A stretch of DNA of 64,000 nt, taken from Delphinapterus leucas (taxonomy: Eukaryota > Chordata > Mammalia > Artiodactyla > Monodontidae). A program made the translations under genes and the position numbers. The notes under the pieces were generated by a model. That model ran no database searches. It saw only the letters and a list, made by a program, of their open reading frames with translations, and was not told the origin of the DNA. The first letter of the stretch is position 1, and the number at the start of each line of letters is the position of its first letter. Location: assembly GCF_002288925.2 (NCBI RefSeq), contig NW_022098069.1:73386096-73450095 (forward strand), in the 5' to 3' direction. This document shows positions 53,991 through 64,000 of the stretch, in pieces.

Positions 53991-55247
53991 CCACCACACA
54001 TTTAAAAATTTTTGTTGACTACTGGAAATCATTATCATTCTATGATATCTGAAAATTTTTAGTATCTGATAAATTTTTACATTAAAAGGAGAATTAAATC
54101 TTCTGAAAAATAAAGGAGGGTACTCTTATAAACACATTTCACAGGTCAGCATAACCCTGATACCAAAACCAGACAAGGATGCCAAAGGAAAAGAAAATTG
54201 CAGGCCAGTATCCCTGATGAAAAGAGATGCAAAAATCCTCAATAAAGTATTAGCAAACTGAATCCAAAAATACATTAAAAGGATCATACACCATCAAGTG
54301 GGATTTATTCCAGGGATGCAAGGATGTTTCAACATCCACAAATGAGTCAATGTGATACACATAACTTTTTTAAGAAAATGAAGGATTATCATATGACCAT
54401 CTCAACTGATGCAGAAAAAGCATTTGACAAAATTCAACATCCATTTATGACAAAATTCTCAACAAAGCAGGTACAGTGGGAACATATCCCAACATAATAA
54501 AGGCCATATATGATAGGCCCACAGCTAACATCATATGCAAAGGTGAAAAGCTAAAAGCATTTCATCTAAGATCACGAACAAGACAAGGATGCCCAGTCTT
54601 GCCACTTTTATTCAACATAGTACATGAAGTCCTAGCCAGAGCAATTAATCAAGAAAAATAAATAAAAGGCATCCAAATTGTAAAGGAAGAAATAAAACTG
54701 TCAGTATCTGCAGATGACATAATACTATATATAGAAAAGAGTAGAGGTTCCCTCAAAAAACTGTTAGAACTAATAAACGAACTCAGTAAAGTTGCAGAAT
54801 ATAAAATCAATACACAAAAATCAGTTGCACTTCTATACACTAATAACAAACTATCAGAAAAAGAAATTAAGAAAACAATCCCACTTACAACTGCATCAAA
54901 AAGAATAAAATGCTTAGAAATAAATTTGACCCCAAAATTTAACATCTATATATTGAAAACTACAAGATATTAATGAAAGAAACTGAAGACACTAATAAAT
55001 GGAAAGAGATGCCGTGCCCATGGATTGGAAGAATTAATATTGTTAAAACATCAATATTCCAATGGTATTTTTCACAAAAACAGAACAATCCTAAAATTTG
55101 TATGGAACCACAAAGGAACCCACATAGCCAAAGCAATTTTGAGAAAGAATAAGAAAATTGGAGGCATCATGATTCCTAATTTCAAACTATGTTGCAAAGC
55201 TATAGTAATTAAAACAGTATGGCACCGGGATTAAAAAAGACACATAG

Positions 55248-55364
55248 GTAGTTCCCTGGTGGGCCGATGGTTAGGACTTGACACTTTCACTGCCATGGCC
55301 TGGGTTCAATCCCTATTCAAGGAACTAAGATCCCACAGGCTAAGCAGTGCAGGGAAAAAAAAAA
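55248..55364 (+). mobile_element. CHR-1 type SINE inside L1
   Basis: It starts gtagttccctggtgggccga, has gggttcaatccc near 55303, and ends in an A tail. The perfect 15-bp duplication aaaaaagacacatag is at 55233-55247 and 55365-55379. Confidence 0.95.
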
Positions 55365-56308
55365 AAAAAAGACACATAGATCAATGGGACAGACTCAAGA
55401 ACCCAGAAATAAACCCACACCTATACAATCTACTGATTCATGATAAAGTAGTCAAGAATATACAGTGCAGAAAGGACAACCTGTCAGTAAATGGTGTTGG
55501 AAAAACTGGGCAATCACATGCAAAAGAATAAGACTATACCACTATCTTACATCATACACAAAAATTAACTCAAAATGGATTAAAGACTTGAACACGAGGC
55601 TTGAAACCATAAAATTCCTATTAGAAAACATAGGTGGTAAGCTCCTTGACATAGGTTTTAGCAATGACTTTCTAAATCTGACACCAAAAGCAAAAGCCAA
55701 GAAAAGAAAAACACACGGCAAAACATCAAACTAAAAAGCTTCTGCACAGCAAAGGAAAACCATCAACAAAAAGGCAACCTACTGAATGAGATAAAATAAT
55801 TTCAAATCATATATCTGGTAAGGGGTTAATATCCAAAATATAGAAAGAACTCACACAACAGCAAAAACACAAACAACCCAGAGTTTTCCAAAGAAGACAT
55901 ACAGATGGCCAACAGGCACATGAAAAGATGCTCATCATGACTAATCAGGAAAATGCAAATCAAAACCACAATGTGATACTTTACACCTGTCAGAATGGCT
56001 GTCATCAAAAAGTCAACAAATAGCCAGTGTTGGCAAGGATGCAGAGAAAAGGGAACCCATGTGCACTGATGGCGGGAATGTAAATTGGTGCAACCACCAT
56101 GGAAAACAGTATGGTGTTTCCTTAAAAGATTAAAAATAGAACTACCAGTTCCATTTCTGGGTATTTATCCAAATAAAACAAAAACACTAAATCAAAACTA
56201 CACATGCACATGCACCCCTATGTTTCACTGCAGTACTATTTACAATAGTCAAGATATGGAAACAACCAAAGTGTCCACTGATAAATAATTAGATAAAGAA
56301 GGTATGGT

Positions 56309-56510
56309 GGGCTTCCCTGGTGATGCAGTGGTTGAGAGTCCGCCTGCCGATGCAGGGGACACAGGTTCGTGCCCCGGTCTGGGAGGATCCCACATGCCGC
56401 GGAGCGGCTGGGCCCGTGACCCATGGCTGCTGAGCCTGCGCATCCGGAGCCTGTGCTCTGCAACGGGAGAGGCCACAACAGTGGGAGGCCCATGTACCGC
56501 AAAAAAAAAA
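56309..56510 (+). mobile_element. CHR-2 SINE inside L1
   Basis: It starts gggcttccctggtgatgcag and ends catgtaccgc with an A tail. The duplication aaagaaggtatggt (56295-56308) is matched at 56511-56524 with one change. Confidence 0.95.
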
Positions 56511-56787
56511 AAAGAAGATATGGTATTTTACATATATACTATAATATTATTTGGCCATAAAACAGAAAAAATCTTGCACAAATTGATAACATGATGGACT
56601 CAAAGGACATTATGCTAAGTAAAACAAGTCAGTAAGTCAGAGAGAGAAAGAGAAATACCACATGATTTCTCTTATATGTGGAATCTAAACAAATAATGAA
56701 CAAATGAACAAAACAAGTTCATACATACAGAACACAGACTGGTGGTTCCAAGAGGCAGGTGGTGGGGGTAGGAGAAATAGATGAACT

Positions 56788-56829
56788 GGGGGGGGGGGGG
56801 TGGGTGTTATTTTTTTTTTTTTTTTTTTT
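56788..56829. repeat. G13 run followed by a T20 run
   Basis: Thirteen G (56788-56800), a short tgggtgtta spacer, then about 20 T (56810-56829). The pair lies at the end of an L1. The long G run could form a four-strand structure. Such runs are also prone to sequencing error. Confidence 0.9.
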
Positions 56830-57189
56830 AGTTTAAATAGGTTAAACAAAAATTTAAAAAAGAAAAAAAGAATAGGTATGGAGGGGACAATGGGTCCCTC
56901 CAATGTAGGGGATACTGGAAAGTGCCTGAAAGGAAGGTATCCTGCACTTTAGACCATGGAAGGTAGGTCAGTCCCCCATTCCTGGGGTCACCAGCTTTAT
57001 GTTGTAAGCAGCTTAGCCCCAACAATATTCAGAAGCCCCACTCAGAATTCTCTCAGGAATAAAAAGGAGGGGGTACCAAAAATACAAGGCCTTAGACTTC
57101 CAGTAGCCAATGTGACAAGTTTTTATATGAAAATATCAGGCTTTTGGTATGTCCATACTATGGGAAATTATAAGTTTAATTTATATGTG

Positions 57190-57460
57190 GTGATCTTGGG
57201 TAATTAATTTGATACACTGCGAGTTTAAAAATATAAATTGCAGTACATATAATGATCCCATTTCTTTAAGTAACAGGAAATATGTATATATTTGTACAAA
57301 AATAGCAAGGTATGGAAGGAACCATTTCAAAGTTAACATTGATTACCTAAGAGAGAGTAATAGTTTAACAAATATTTTCAAAATAATAGTATATTACATA
57401 CAAATTAAAATGAAATTTGAAAAAAACACCTGGTGCTGGAGAAGTCTGAAAACCTTGTAG
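57190..57460 (+). mobile_element. probable old L1 3'-end fragment
   Basis: Forward tail like L1ME: atataaattgcagtacatat near 57230, ataatgatcccatttcttta near 57249 and ggtatggaaggaaccatttc near 57309. Named by eye. Confidence 0.45.
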
Positions 57461-57819
57461 ACAAGGAAGGTGTACTTCCTTCTGTATCTTCCTGTTTAGT
57501 CTAAAGGGGAGTCTACATTTAAGTGGCTGGGGAATGTCCCCAAAGTGTCCCAGGTTGGAAAATCTTCCTACAAGAGGAGACATCAACGACAGTCAACCAG
57601 GATGTGATTTTCAGCTGTTAAACTGCAGGGGACATTCAGTGGTTTCCCAAATGTGGTCTGTGAAGGACAGAGAGTCTGGGAAAGGGGAGTTATGAGGCTA
57701 ACAGGTGAACTTCTGGGACCCCACTGCCACTGTCTGTTTTGTGATTGGGATTTTCATTAAACTTAGGATTCAGCAGCAACAAAAACAAAAGAAGTTGAAC
57801 ATTTCTGATACAACTGAAA
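57461..57819. other. intergenic, nothing recognised
   Basis: Unique sequence with no element that I can name. Confidence 0.4.
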
Positions 57820-57980
57820 GGGACTTTGGAGTCAAAGAAAATTTACTTAATCTCCCTGAGTCTTAGTTTCTTCATCTGTGTAATGCAGATAAACCACAAC
57901 CTACAAGGGCTGTTGCGAGGATAAGATGAAATAATGCAGTTAAGCACTTAGCACTTAATAAATGGTCACTTAAAAGACAA
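57820..57980 (+). mobile_element. MIR SINE
   Basis: Forward MIR: tttacttaatctccctgagt near 57842, tagtttcttcatctgtgtaa near 57864, then ggctgttgcgaggataagat near 57908. Confidence 0.85.
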
Positions 57981-58346
57981 AAGGGTCACCTAACTTGGGG
58001 TGAATAAAACGGGCTTGAAACATTTTACACTATAGCATTGTCTTCAACTTTGCCTGTCACTTTCAGACATAATGCATTTCAACGACCTGGGGTGAACTGT
58101 CACCATCGTGCGCTCTGAGCACCTATTCATTCTGGGTGCTACTTTTCTGTTTGAAAAAGTCACCTCATTTTGTGAGGTAAGGAACCTAAATTCTTATCAG
58201 CCTGGAGGGAAAGAAGGGTGATAGAGACCTATGAAGCTCATGTTTAGTAAGCATCACAGTGGAGAAGACTGCTTCTTGCATTCTAGGCCAGGAAAAAAAT
58301 GTGAGGCCTTTACTGAACCAGGCCGACCCAGGTAGTCTGTCTCGAT

Positions 58347-58384
58347 CAAAATGGGATAATAAATACAAAATGGGATAATAAAGA
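58347..58384. repeat. 19-bp tandem duplication, two units
   Basis: Unit 1 caaaatgggataataaata at 58347-58365, unit 2 caaaatgggataataaaga at 58366-58384, differing at one base. It lies next to a MIR. Confidence 0.9.
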
Positions 58385-58394
58385 CAAAGAAACA

Positions 58395-58600
58395 TAGCGG
58401 CTCAGAACCCAAACTCTGAAACTAGACTCCCTGGATTCAAATCATGCATTGGCCACTTACTAGCTATGTGACCCTGGTGAAGTTGCTTTACATCTCTATG
58501 CCTTAGTTTCCTCATCTATAAAATAATAACTATTGCATATGGTTATTGAGAGGATCAGATTAGTTAATATATGTAAGGCACTTAGAATATAATAAGAGCT
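58395..58600 (+). mobile_element. MIR SINE
   Basis: Forward MIR: cagaacccaaactctgaaac near 58405, gattcaaatcatgcattggc near 58433, ctatgtgaccctggtgaagt near 58464 and gaggatcagattagttaata near 58550. Confidence 0.88.
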
Positions 58601-60260
58601 GTATAAGGGTGCTATATAAGAGTTAGCACATATGCTACATTCTACATATACCTAGGCATATATAACTAATCAATGACAGCATTTTTTTCCAATGAATCTG
58701 TTTGAGGTGTCTATATCCTTTGCAAAAAAGACACTCGGTGTAGCTGTTAACTGATTAGCTCACCAAATGAAAACTGTTTTCACCTCATAAAGTCAACTGG
58801 AATATTTTATTATAAGCAGTGGAGAAAGTCAGTTTACCCATACCAGTTTTCTATACCAAACACTCCACAAGAGTAAAATGTATCCTGATTAGAGGCAAAT
58901 GATGCCATGTAAGGGAGATTCGGCACCCAGGCCTGGTGGCCTGTTGTGTGGACACAAATGTTTTCAGCTGCTGGAGACAGTCTGTTCACATCCTGAGACA
59001 AGCAGCCATGAAAACTCATTTTTGTCTGTCCTCATTCGTCATTTGCTATAGAATAAGAGCAGTTACTAAGCCACAGACCACAAAGAAAAAAGTTAGTCTC
59101 ATAAAATACAGCATGATCCTGCTTGAAAAAGCATGCACACTTCAAAGTCACCCATGGACAGAGACACATAGGTAACCCACTTGAGGACATTTATTTCAAC
59201 TAGGAGCATTTACCCTGAGAACCCAGCCCTTGGTTACAGAAAGAGACAGAGAGAGTGAGAGAGGGAATTTTGTTCCACATAAATATTTCAAAAATTATAG
59301 GCTACAGAAGGTAGAAAATGAAGCTTCCCTACAATCCTCACATTTATTTGTAAATACTATATATAGCCAATAGACTGTCATAATAAAGTACTCTTATCTC
59401 TTGACTTGGGCTACTTCAGAGGGAAACTAATTGTCCTAAGAAATTAGATATTTTTCCCCAGTTTTACTGAGAAATAATTGACATACATCTCTGAATAAGT
59501 TTAAAGCAGAGATCTTCTTAAAATAGCTTCCTCAGAGCTATACATCACTATTCTTTGCATTGTTCAGGGTACTAGCATTGTTTCTCATTCTTTTTAACTG
59601 TAGGGAAAACCAAAAGTTACATAAATAAAGGAAAAAGGATTTTATGTCTCACCTGGAAGTTAGTGATATTTACTTAATTATAATATAAACTGAATATTGT
59701 GATAAACAAAAATTATGAGGTAACTACATTTGGAGGATGAGATTAGATGAAGGGAGGACAGAGAAGGATGAAAGTAAAAACAACTAAATACATAATTCCT
59801 CATCTACAACAGAAAACAGATTTAAATCTAAAACTAAAAAATCAACAAAGAACATAAGCATGTTATTTAGTAATAAGGTAAAATATACAAAAATAAGGTG
59901 TTAAATGAATTGAAGATGGTTGCACCTGAGGAGCAGAAACGGCTGTTTTTGGATGCTTCTTTATTGTTTGTTAGTAACCTGTGATATAAAACATATGTGT
60001 GTTTTGCACCAGTATCAGCATATCAATAGTGATGCTATGGGCTAGAAATGCCTCGAGGCATTCACCCAGGCCCACAGTGAGTCCCACACACAGACATTTC
60101 CCCTTTCAGAACCACTGCTGTGGCTGGATCAGCCCTTGTGGTTCTTATTATGATTGCAAGATGCCTTCAGCAATAAACATCAGGAAACTTTGAAAAAAAC
60201 AACAAGGTTTATTACTCACAGGTCGTACAGAGTACACAGCACACCTGGGGCTACACAGTG
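58601..60260. other. intergenic, mostly unrecognised
   Basis: Mostly unique sequence. A short reversed L1M 3'-UTR-like piece lies near 59458-59515 (gttttactgagaaataattg). Otherwise nothing. Confidence 0.4.
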
Positions 60261-60264
60261 AAGT

Positions 60265-60345
60265 CACTGATAGAGAAATTTCTCTATTATTTTTGTAAAT
60301 TTTCTCTAAGTTTGAAATTATTTCAAAATAAAAAGTTTGAAAACA
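60265..60345 (+). mobile_element. L1 3'-end fragment
   Basis: Forward L1M tail: tctctattatttttgtaaat, ctctaagtttgaaattattt, then caaaataaaaagtttgaaaa. Confidence 0.55.
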
Positions 60346-60379
60346 AAAATGCCTTGCAAAAATGTTAAAAGAAGTTCTT

Positions 60380-60626
60380 TAGAAGATTTGGTGGCTGACG
60401 AGAAACTGCTTCCTGGTTCAGGGCCGGCTGTCTTCTCACTTCCACATGGTAAAAGAGGCAAGGGAGCTCTCTGGGTTCTCTTTTATAAGGGAACTAGTCC
60501 CATTCATGAGGTCTCCACCTTCATGGCATTATTATCACACAAAAGTGCCATCTCCAAATACCATAAGGTTTCAACATATGAATTTGGAGGGACACAAATA
60601 TTAAATCTACAGCAAAATGGTGTAGT
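60380..60626 (-). mobile_element. MLT1-like MaLR LTR fragment
   Basis: Reversed MLT1 LTR: cttcctggttcagggc near 60411, gggagctctctgggttctct near 60463, ttttataagggaactagtcc near 60480 and caacatatgaatttggaggg near 60572. A partial solitary LTR with no retroviral genes. Confidence 0.75.
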
Positions 60627-60719
60627 GTTATTTGTAAATGGACTAAGATTAGTTGTCAACGTACACTGCAAACTCTGGGGAAAACACTAAAAAATGTTAA
60701 AAAAAAAAAAAAAGAAGTA

Positions 60720-63700
60720 TAACTGATATGCTAAGAAAGGAGAGAAAATGAAATCAAATAAAATGATCAATTAAAACTAAAAGGCAGAAAAAGAGTAGAA
60801 GACAAAAATAGGAACAAAGAACAAAGGCAACAAATAGAAAACAGCAACAAATATGGTAAATATTAATCCAAATATATCAATAATTGCTTTGCGGCTCAAT
60901 AGTTAAATGCACCAATTCAAAGACATGTGATTGTCAGAGTGAAAACCCAACTATCTAAACTTACCTACAAGAAACCCACTTTAAATATAAAGACCCACAT
61001 AGATTGAAAGTAAGTGGATGGAGAAAAATATATCATGCTAACACTAGTCAAAAGAAAGCAGGAGAAGTTACATTAATTTGCAACAAAGCAGACTTCAAAG
61101 TAAGGGAAGTTAACAGGGATAAAGAAAGGTATTACATAATGATAAAAGGGTCAATACTCCAAAAAGACATAACAATTTTTAATGTGTATACACCTAACAA
61201 CAGAGCATAAACTGGGTGAGACAAAAACCGATAGAACAGCAAGGAGAAATAGATGAAACCACTATCATAGTTGGAGACTTCACTCTCTTAGAAATGAACA
61301 TATACAGCAGGAAGAAATCAGTAAGGATAAACCTGAACTTAATTGTAATTTAAATATATATATATTTATATATATATCCCTGCAAACAAAAGTCCAGGAC
61401 CAGATGGCTTCACTGGGGAATCCTACCAAACATACGAAGAAGAACTTATACCAATCCTTCTCAAACTCTTCCAAAAGACTGGATATGAGGGAACATTAAC
61501 TAAGTCATTCTATGAAGCCACCATTACCCTAATACCAAAACCAGACAAAGACATTACCAAAAAGGAAGATAACAGGCCAATATCTTTGATGAATATACAT
61601 GCAAAAATCCTCAACAAAATATTAGCAAACTGAATCCAACAACACATAAAAAAGATCACACATCATGACCAAGTTAGATTCATCCTAGGGTCACAAGGAT
61701 GGTTCAACATATGCAAATCAATCAGTATGATACACCACATAAAGAAAAGACAAAAACCACATGGTCATCTCAACAGAGGCAGAAAAAGCATTTAACAAAA
61801 TTCAACATCAATTCATGATAAAAACTCTTACCAAAGTGGGTATAGTGGGAACATATCTCAACGTAGTAAAAACTATTTATGAAAAGCCCACAGCCAACCA
61901 AACACTCAATGGTGAAAAGCTGAAGGCCTTCCCACTTCTATTCAACATAGTACTGGAAGTCCTAGCCACAGCAATCAGACAAGAAAAAGAAATAAAAGTA
62001 TCCAAATTGGAAGAGAAGAGGTAACATTATCATTATGTGCAAATGATATGATACTAATATATAGAAAACCCTAAAGACTCCACACAAAAACTACTAGAAC
62101 TGATAAACGAATTCAGCAAGGTAGCAGGACACAAGATTAACATACAAAAATTGGTTGCATTTCTTTACACTAACAATGAAATATCAGAAAGAGGAAGTAA
62201 AAAAAAAAATCCCTTTTTAAATGGTATCAAAAAATAAAATACTGGGCTTCCCTGGTGGCACAGTGGTTGAGAGTCTGCCTGCCGATGCAGGGGACACGGG
62301 TTCAGGTCCCGGTCCAAGAAGATCCCACATGCCGCAGAGCAGCTGGGCCCATGAGCCATGGCTGCTGACCCTGCACGTCCGGAGCCTGTGCTCCACAACA
62401 GGAGAGGCCACAACAGTGAGAGGCCCGCGTACCGCAAAAAAATAATAATAATAAAATAAAATAAAATACTTTGGAATAAGCCTGATCAAGGAGGTGAAAG
62501 ACCTATATGCTGAGAACTATAAAACATTGATGAAGGAAACTGAAGATGATTTAAGCAAATGGAAAGCCATCCCATGCTCTTGGAAGAATTAATATTGTTA
62601 AAATGGCCATACTACCCAAAGCAATATACAGATTTAATGTCATCCCTATCAAATTACCCATGACATTTTTCACAGAACTAGAGCAAATAATCCTAAAATT
62701 TATATGGAACCATAAAAGAACCAGAATTGACAAAGCAATCCTAAGGAAAAAGAACAAAGCAAGAGGCATACCTTTCCCAGACTTCAGATAATACTACAAT
62801 TAGCTACAGTAATCAAAACAGCATGGTATTGTCAGAAAAAAAGACATATGGATCAATGAAACAGAATAGAGAGCCCAGAAATAAACCCACACACCTACGG
62901 TCAATTAATCTTGCCAATTAACAAAGGAGGCAAGAATATACAATGGAGAAAAGACAGTCTCTTCAGCAACTGGTGTTGGGAAAGCTGGACAGCCTCATGT
63001 AAATCAATGAAATTAGAACACTCCCTCACACCATATATAAAAATAAACTCAAAATGGTTTGAAGACTTAAATATAAGTCGTAACACCATAAAATTCCTAC
63101 AAGAGAACACAGCAAAACATTCTCTGACATAAATCATACCAATGTTTTCTTAGATCAGTCTACCAAGGCAATAGAAATAAAAGCAAAAATAAACAAATGG
63201 GACCTAATAAAACATAAGCTTTTGCACAGCAAAGGAAACAGTAAACAAAATGAAAAGACAACCTATAGACTAGGAGAAAATATTTGCAAGTGATGCAAAC
63301 AATAAGGGGTTAATCTCCAAAATATACAAACAGCTCATTCAACTCAATAACAACAAAATCCATTTAAAAAATGGACAGAAGACCTAAATAGACATTTCTT
63401 CAAAGACATACAGATGGCCAATAGGTACATGAAAAAATGTTCAACATCGCTAATTATTAGAGAAATGCAAATCAAAACAACAATGAGGTATCACCTAATA
63501 CTGGTCAGAATGTCCATCAGTAAAAAGTCTACAAATAATAAATGCTGCAGAGAGTGTGGAGAAAAAGGAACCCTCCTACACTGTTGGTGCGAATGTAAAT
63601 TGGTGCAGCCACCATGGAGGCTCCCCAAAAAACTAAAAATAGAGTTGCTATGTGATCCAGAAATCCCATTCTGTGGCATATATCCAGACAAAGCTCTAAT

Positions 63701-64000
63701 TCAAAAAAATACATGCACCCCAATGTTCATAGCAGCACTACTTACAAGAGCCAAGACATGTGAACAACCTAAATGTCCATCAACAGATGAATGGATAAAG
63801 AAGATGTGGTATACATATACAATGGAAAAATTACTCAGCCATAAAAAAGAATGAAATAATGCCATTTGCAGTTACATGGATGGACCTAGAGATTATCATA
63901 CCAAGTGAAATAAGTCAGAAAAAGAAAGATAATAGCATATGATATCACATATATGGAATCTAAAATATGACACAAATGAACTTATCTATGAAACAGAAAC
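60720..64000 (+). mobile_element. L1 (copy E), internally deleted, runs to the window end
   Basis: The ORF2 N-terminus is at about 60870-61320 (matching the endonuclease, for example KVSGWRKIYHANTSQKKAGE). It then joins directly to RT sequence from 61378 (caaaagtccaggaccagatg) across a (TA)n tract. It continues through the RT to the ORF2 C-terminus (near 63414-63850) and toward the 3' end beyond 64000. There are many stops. A CHR-2 SINE is inserted at 62244. Confidence 0.85.
62244..62457 (+). mobile_element. CHR-2 SINE inside L1
   Basis: It starts gggcttccctggtggcacag and ends aggcccgcgtaccgc with an (ATA)n and (TAAAA)n tail. The perfect 13-bp duplication aaaataaaatact is at 62231-62243 and 62458-62470. 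Confidence 0.95.

Larger units (their letters stand above)
54145..56812 (+). mobile_element. L1 (copy D) ORF2 RT to 3' end, with two SINEs
   Basis: Begins at the ORF2 RT stretch (gtcagcataaccctgatacc), holds the aattcaacatccatttatg block and the RT region, and continues to the ORF2 C-terminus ([20 protein letters not shown] at 55555-55620). It ends after aatctaaacaaataatgaac near 56682, with a G tract then a T tract. Many stops and frameshifts are present. SINEs are at 55248-55364 and 56309-56510. Confidence 0.85.

Noticed and set aside
60000..64000. Start of PLK4, the expected next gene
   Set aside because: No PLK4 exon was found. Only MIR, MLT1, SINE and L1 sequence are present, so the gene should lie outside the window.

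Overview
This is a vertebrate nuclear window, and I read it as cetacean (probably toothed whale). The basis is about 19 copies of the tRNA-Glu-derived CHR SINE family (CHR-1 and CHR-2 types), found in whales, hippos and ruminants, with no ruminant BovB or Bov-tA elements seen. The placental repeats MIR, L2, L1M, MLT1, MER5A-like and Tigger-like are also present, as is a cetartiodactyl-type mariner. The DNA is AT-rich, with short exons, long introns and GT-AG splice sites. Nothing here is prokaryotic, and there is no CRISPR array or operon.

Positions 1-32266 hold the 3' three quarters of one gene, HSPA4L (Hsp110/HSPH family, also APG-1 or OSP94), on the + strand. Fifteen coding exons can be delimited exactly. 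They total 2094 nt and encode 697 residues plus the stop at 32264-32266. The human protein is about 839 residues, so roughly the first 142 residues and the promoter lie upstream of position 1. The reading frame is intact, with no premature stop or frameshift. The introns carry CHR SINEs, L1, L2, MIR, MLT1 and hAT fragments, and one full-length but dead mariner at 27265-28523.

Positions 32267-39570 hold the 3' UTR start and about 7 kb with almost no recognisable repeats. It contains several polyadenylation signals and may be a long 3' UTR or conserved noncoding sequence. In other mammals the next gene is PLK4. I see no PLK4 exon, so it should lie to the right of the window.

Positions 39571-64000 are intergenic and dominated by retroelements. 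They contain a Tigger-like MITE, a patchwork of at least nine L1 pieces in both orientations, CHR SINEs inserted into them, and two MIRs. The youngest long L1 (about 43364-48083) keeps its 5' UTR and an intact ORF1, but its ORF2 has a frameshift and a stop and is cut off inside the reverse transcriptase. Its 5' UTR contains a 100-N assembly gap in a pyrimidine tract. Its 3' end stops at a perfect palindrome next to an oppositely oriented L1.

I found no previously undescribed biological system. The points most worth a second look are the palindromic L1 junction, the splice acceptor next to an L1 insertion, the run of in-phase exons, the repeat-poor block after the stop codon, and several nested or rearranged repeats.
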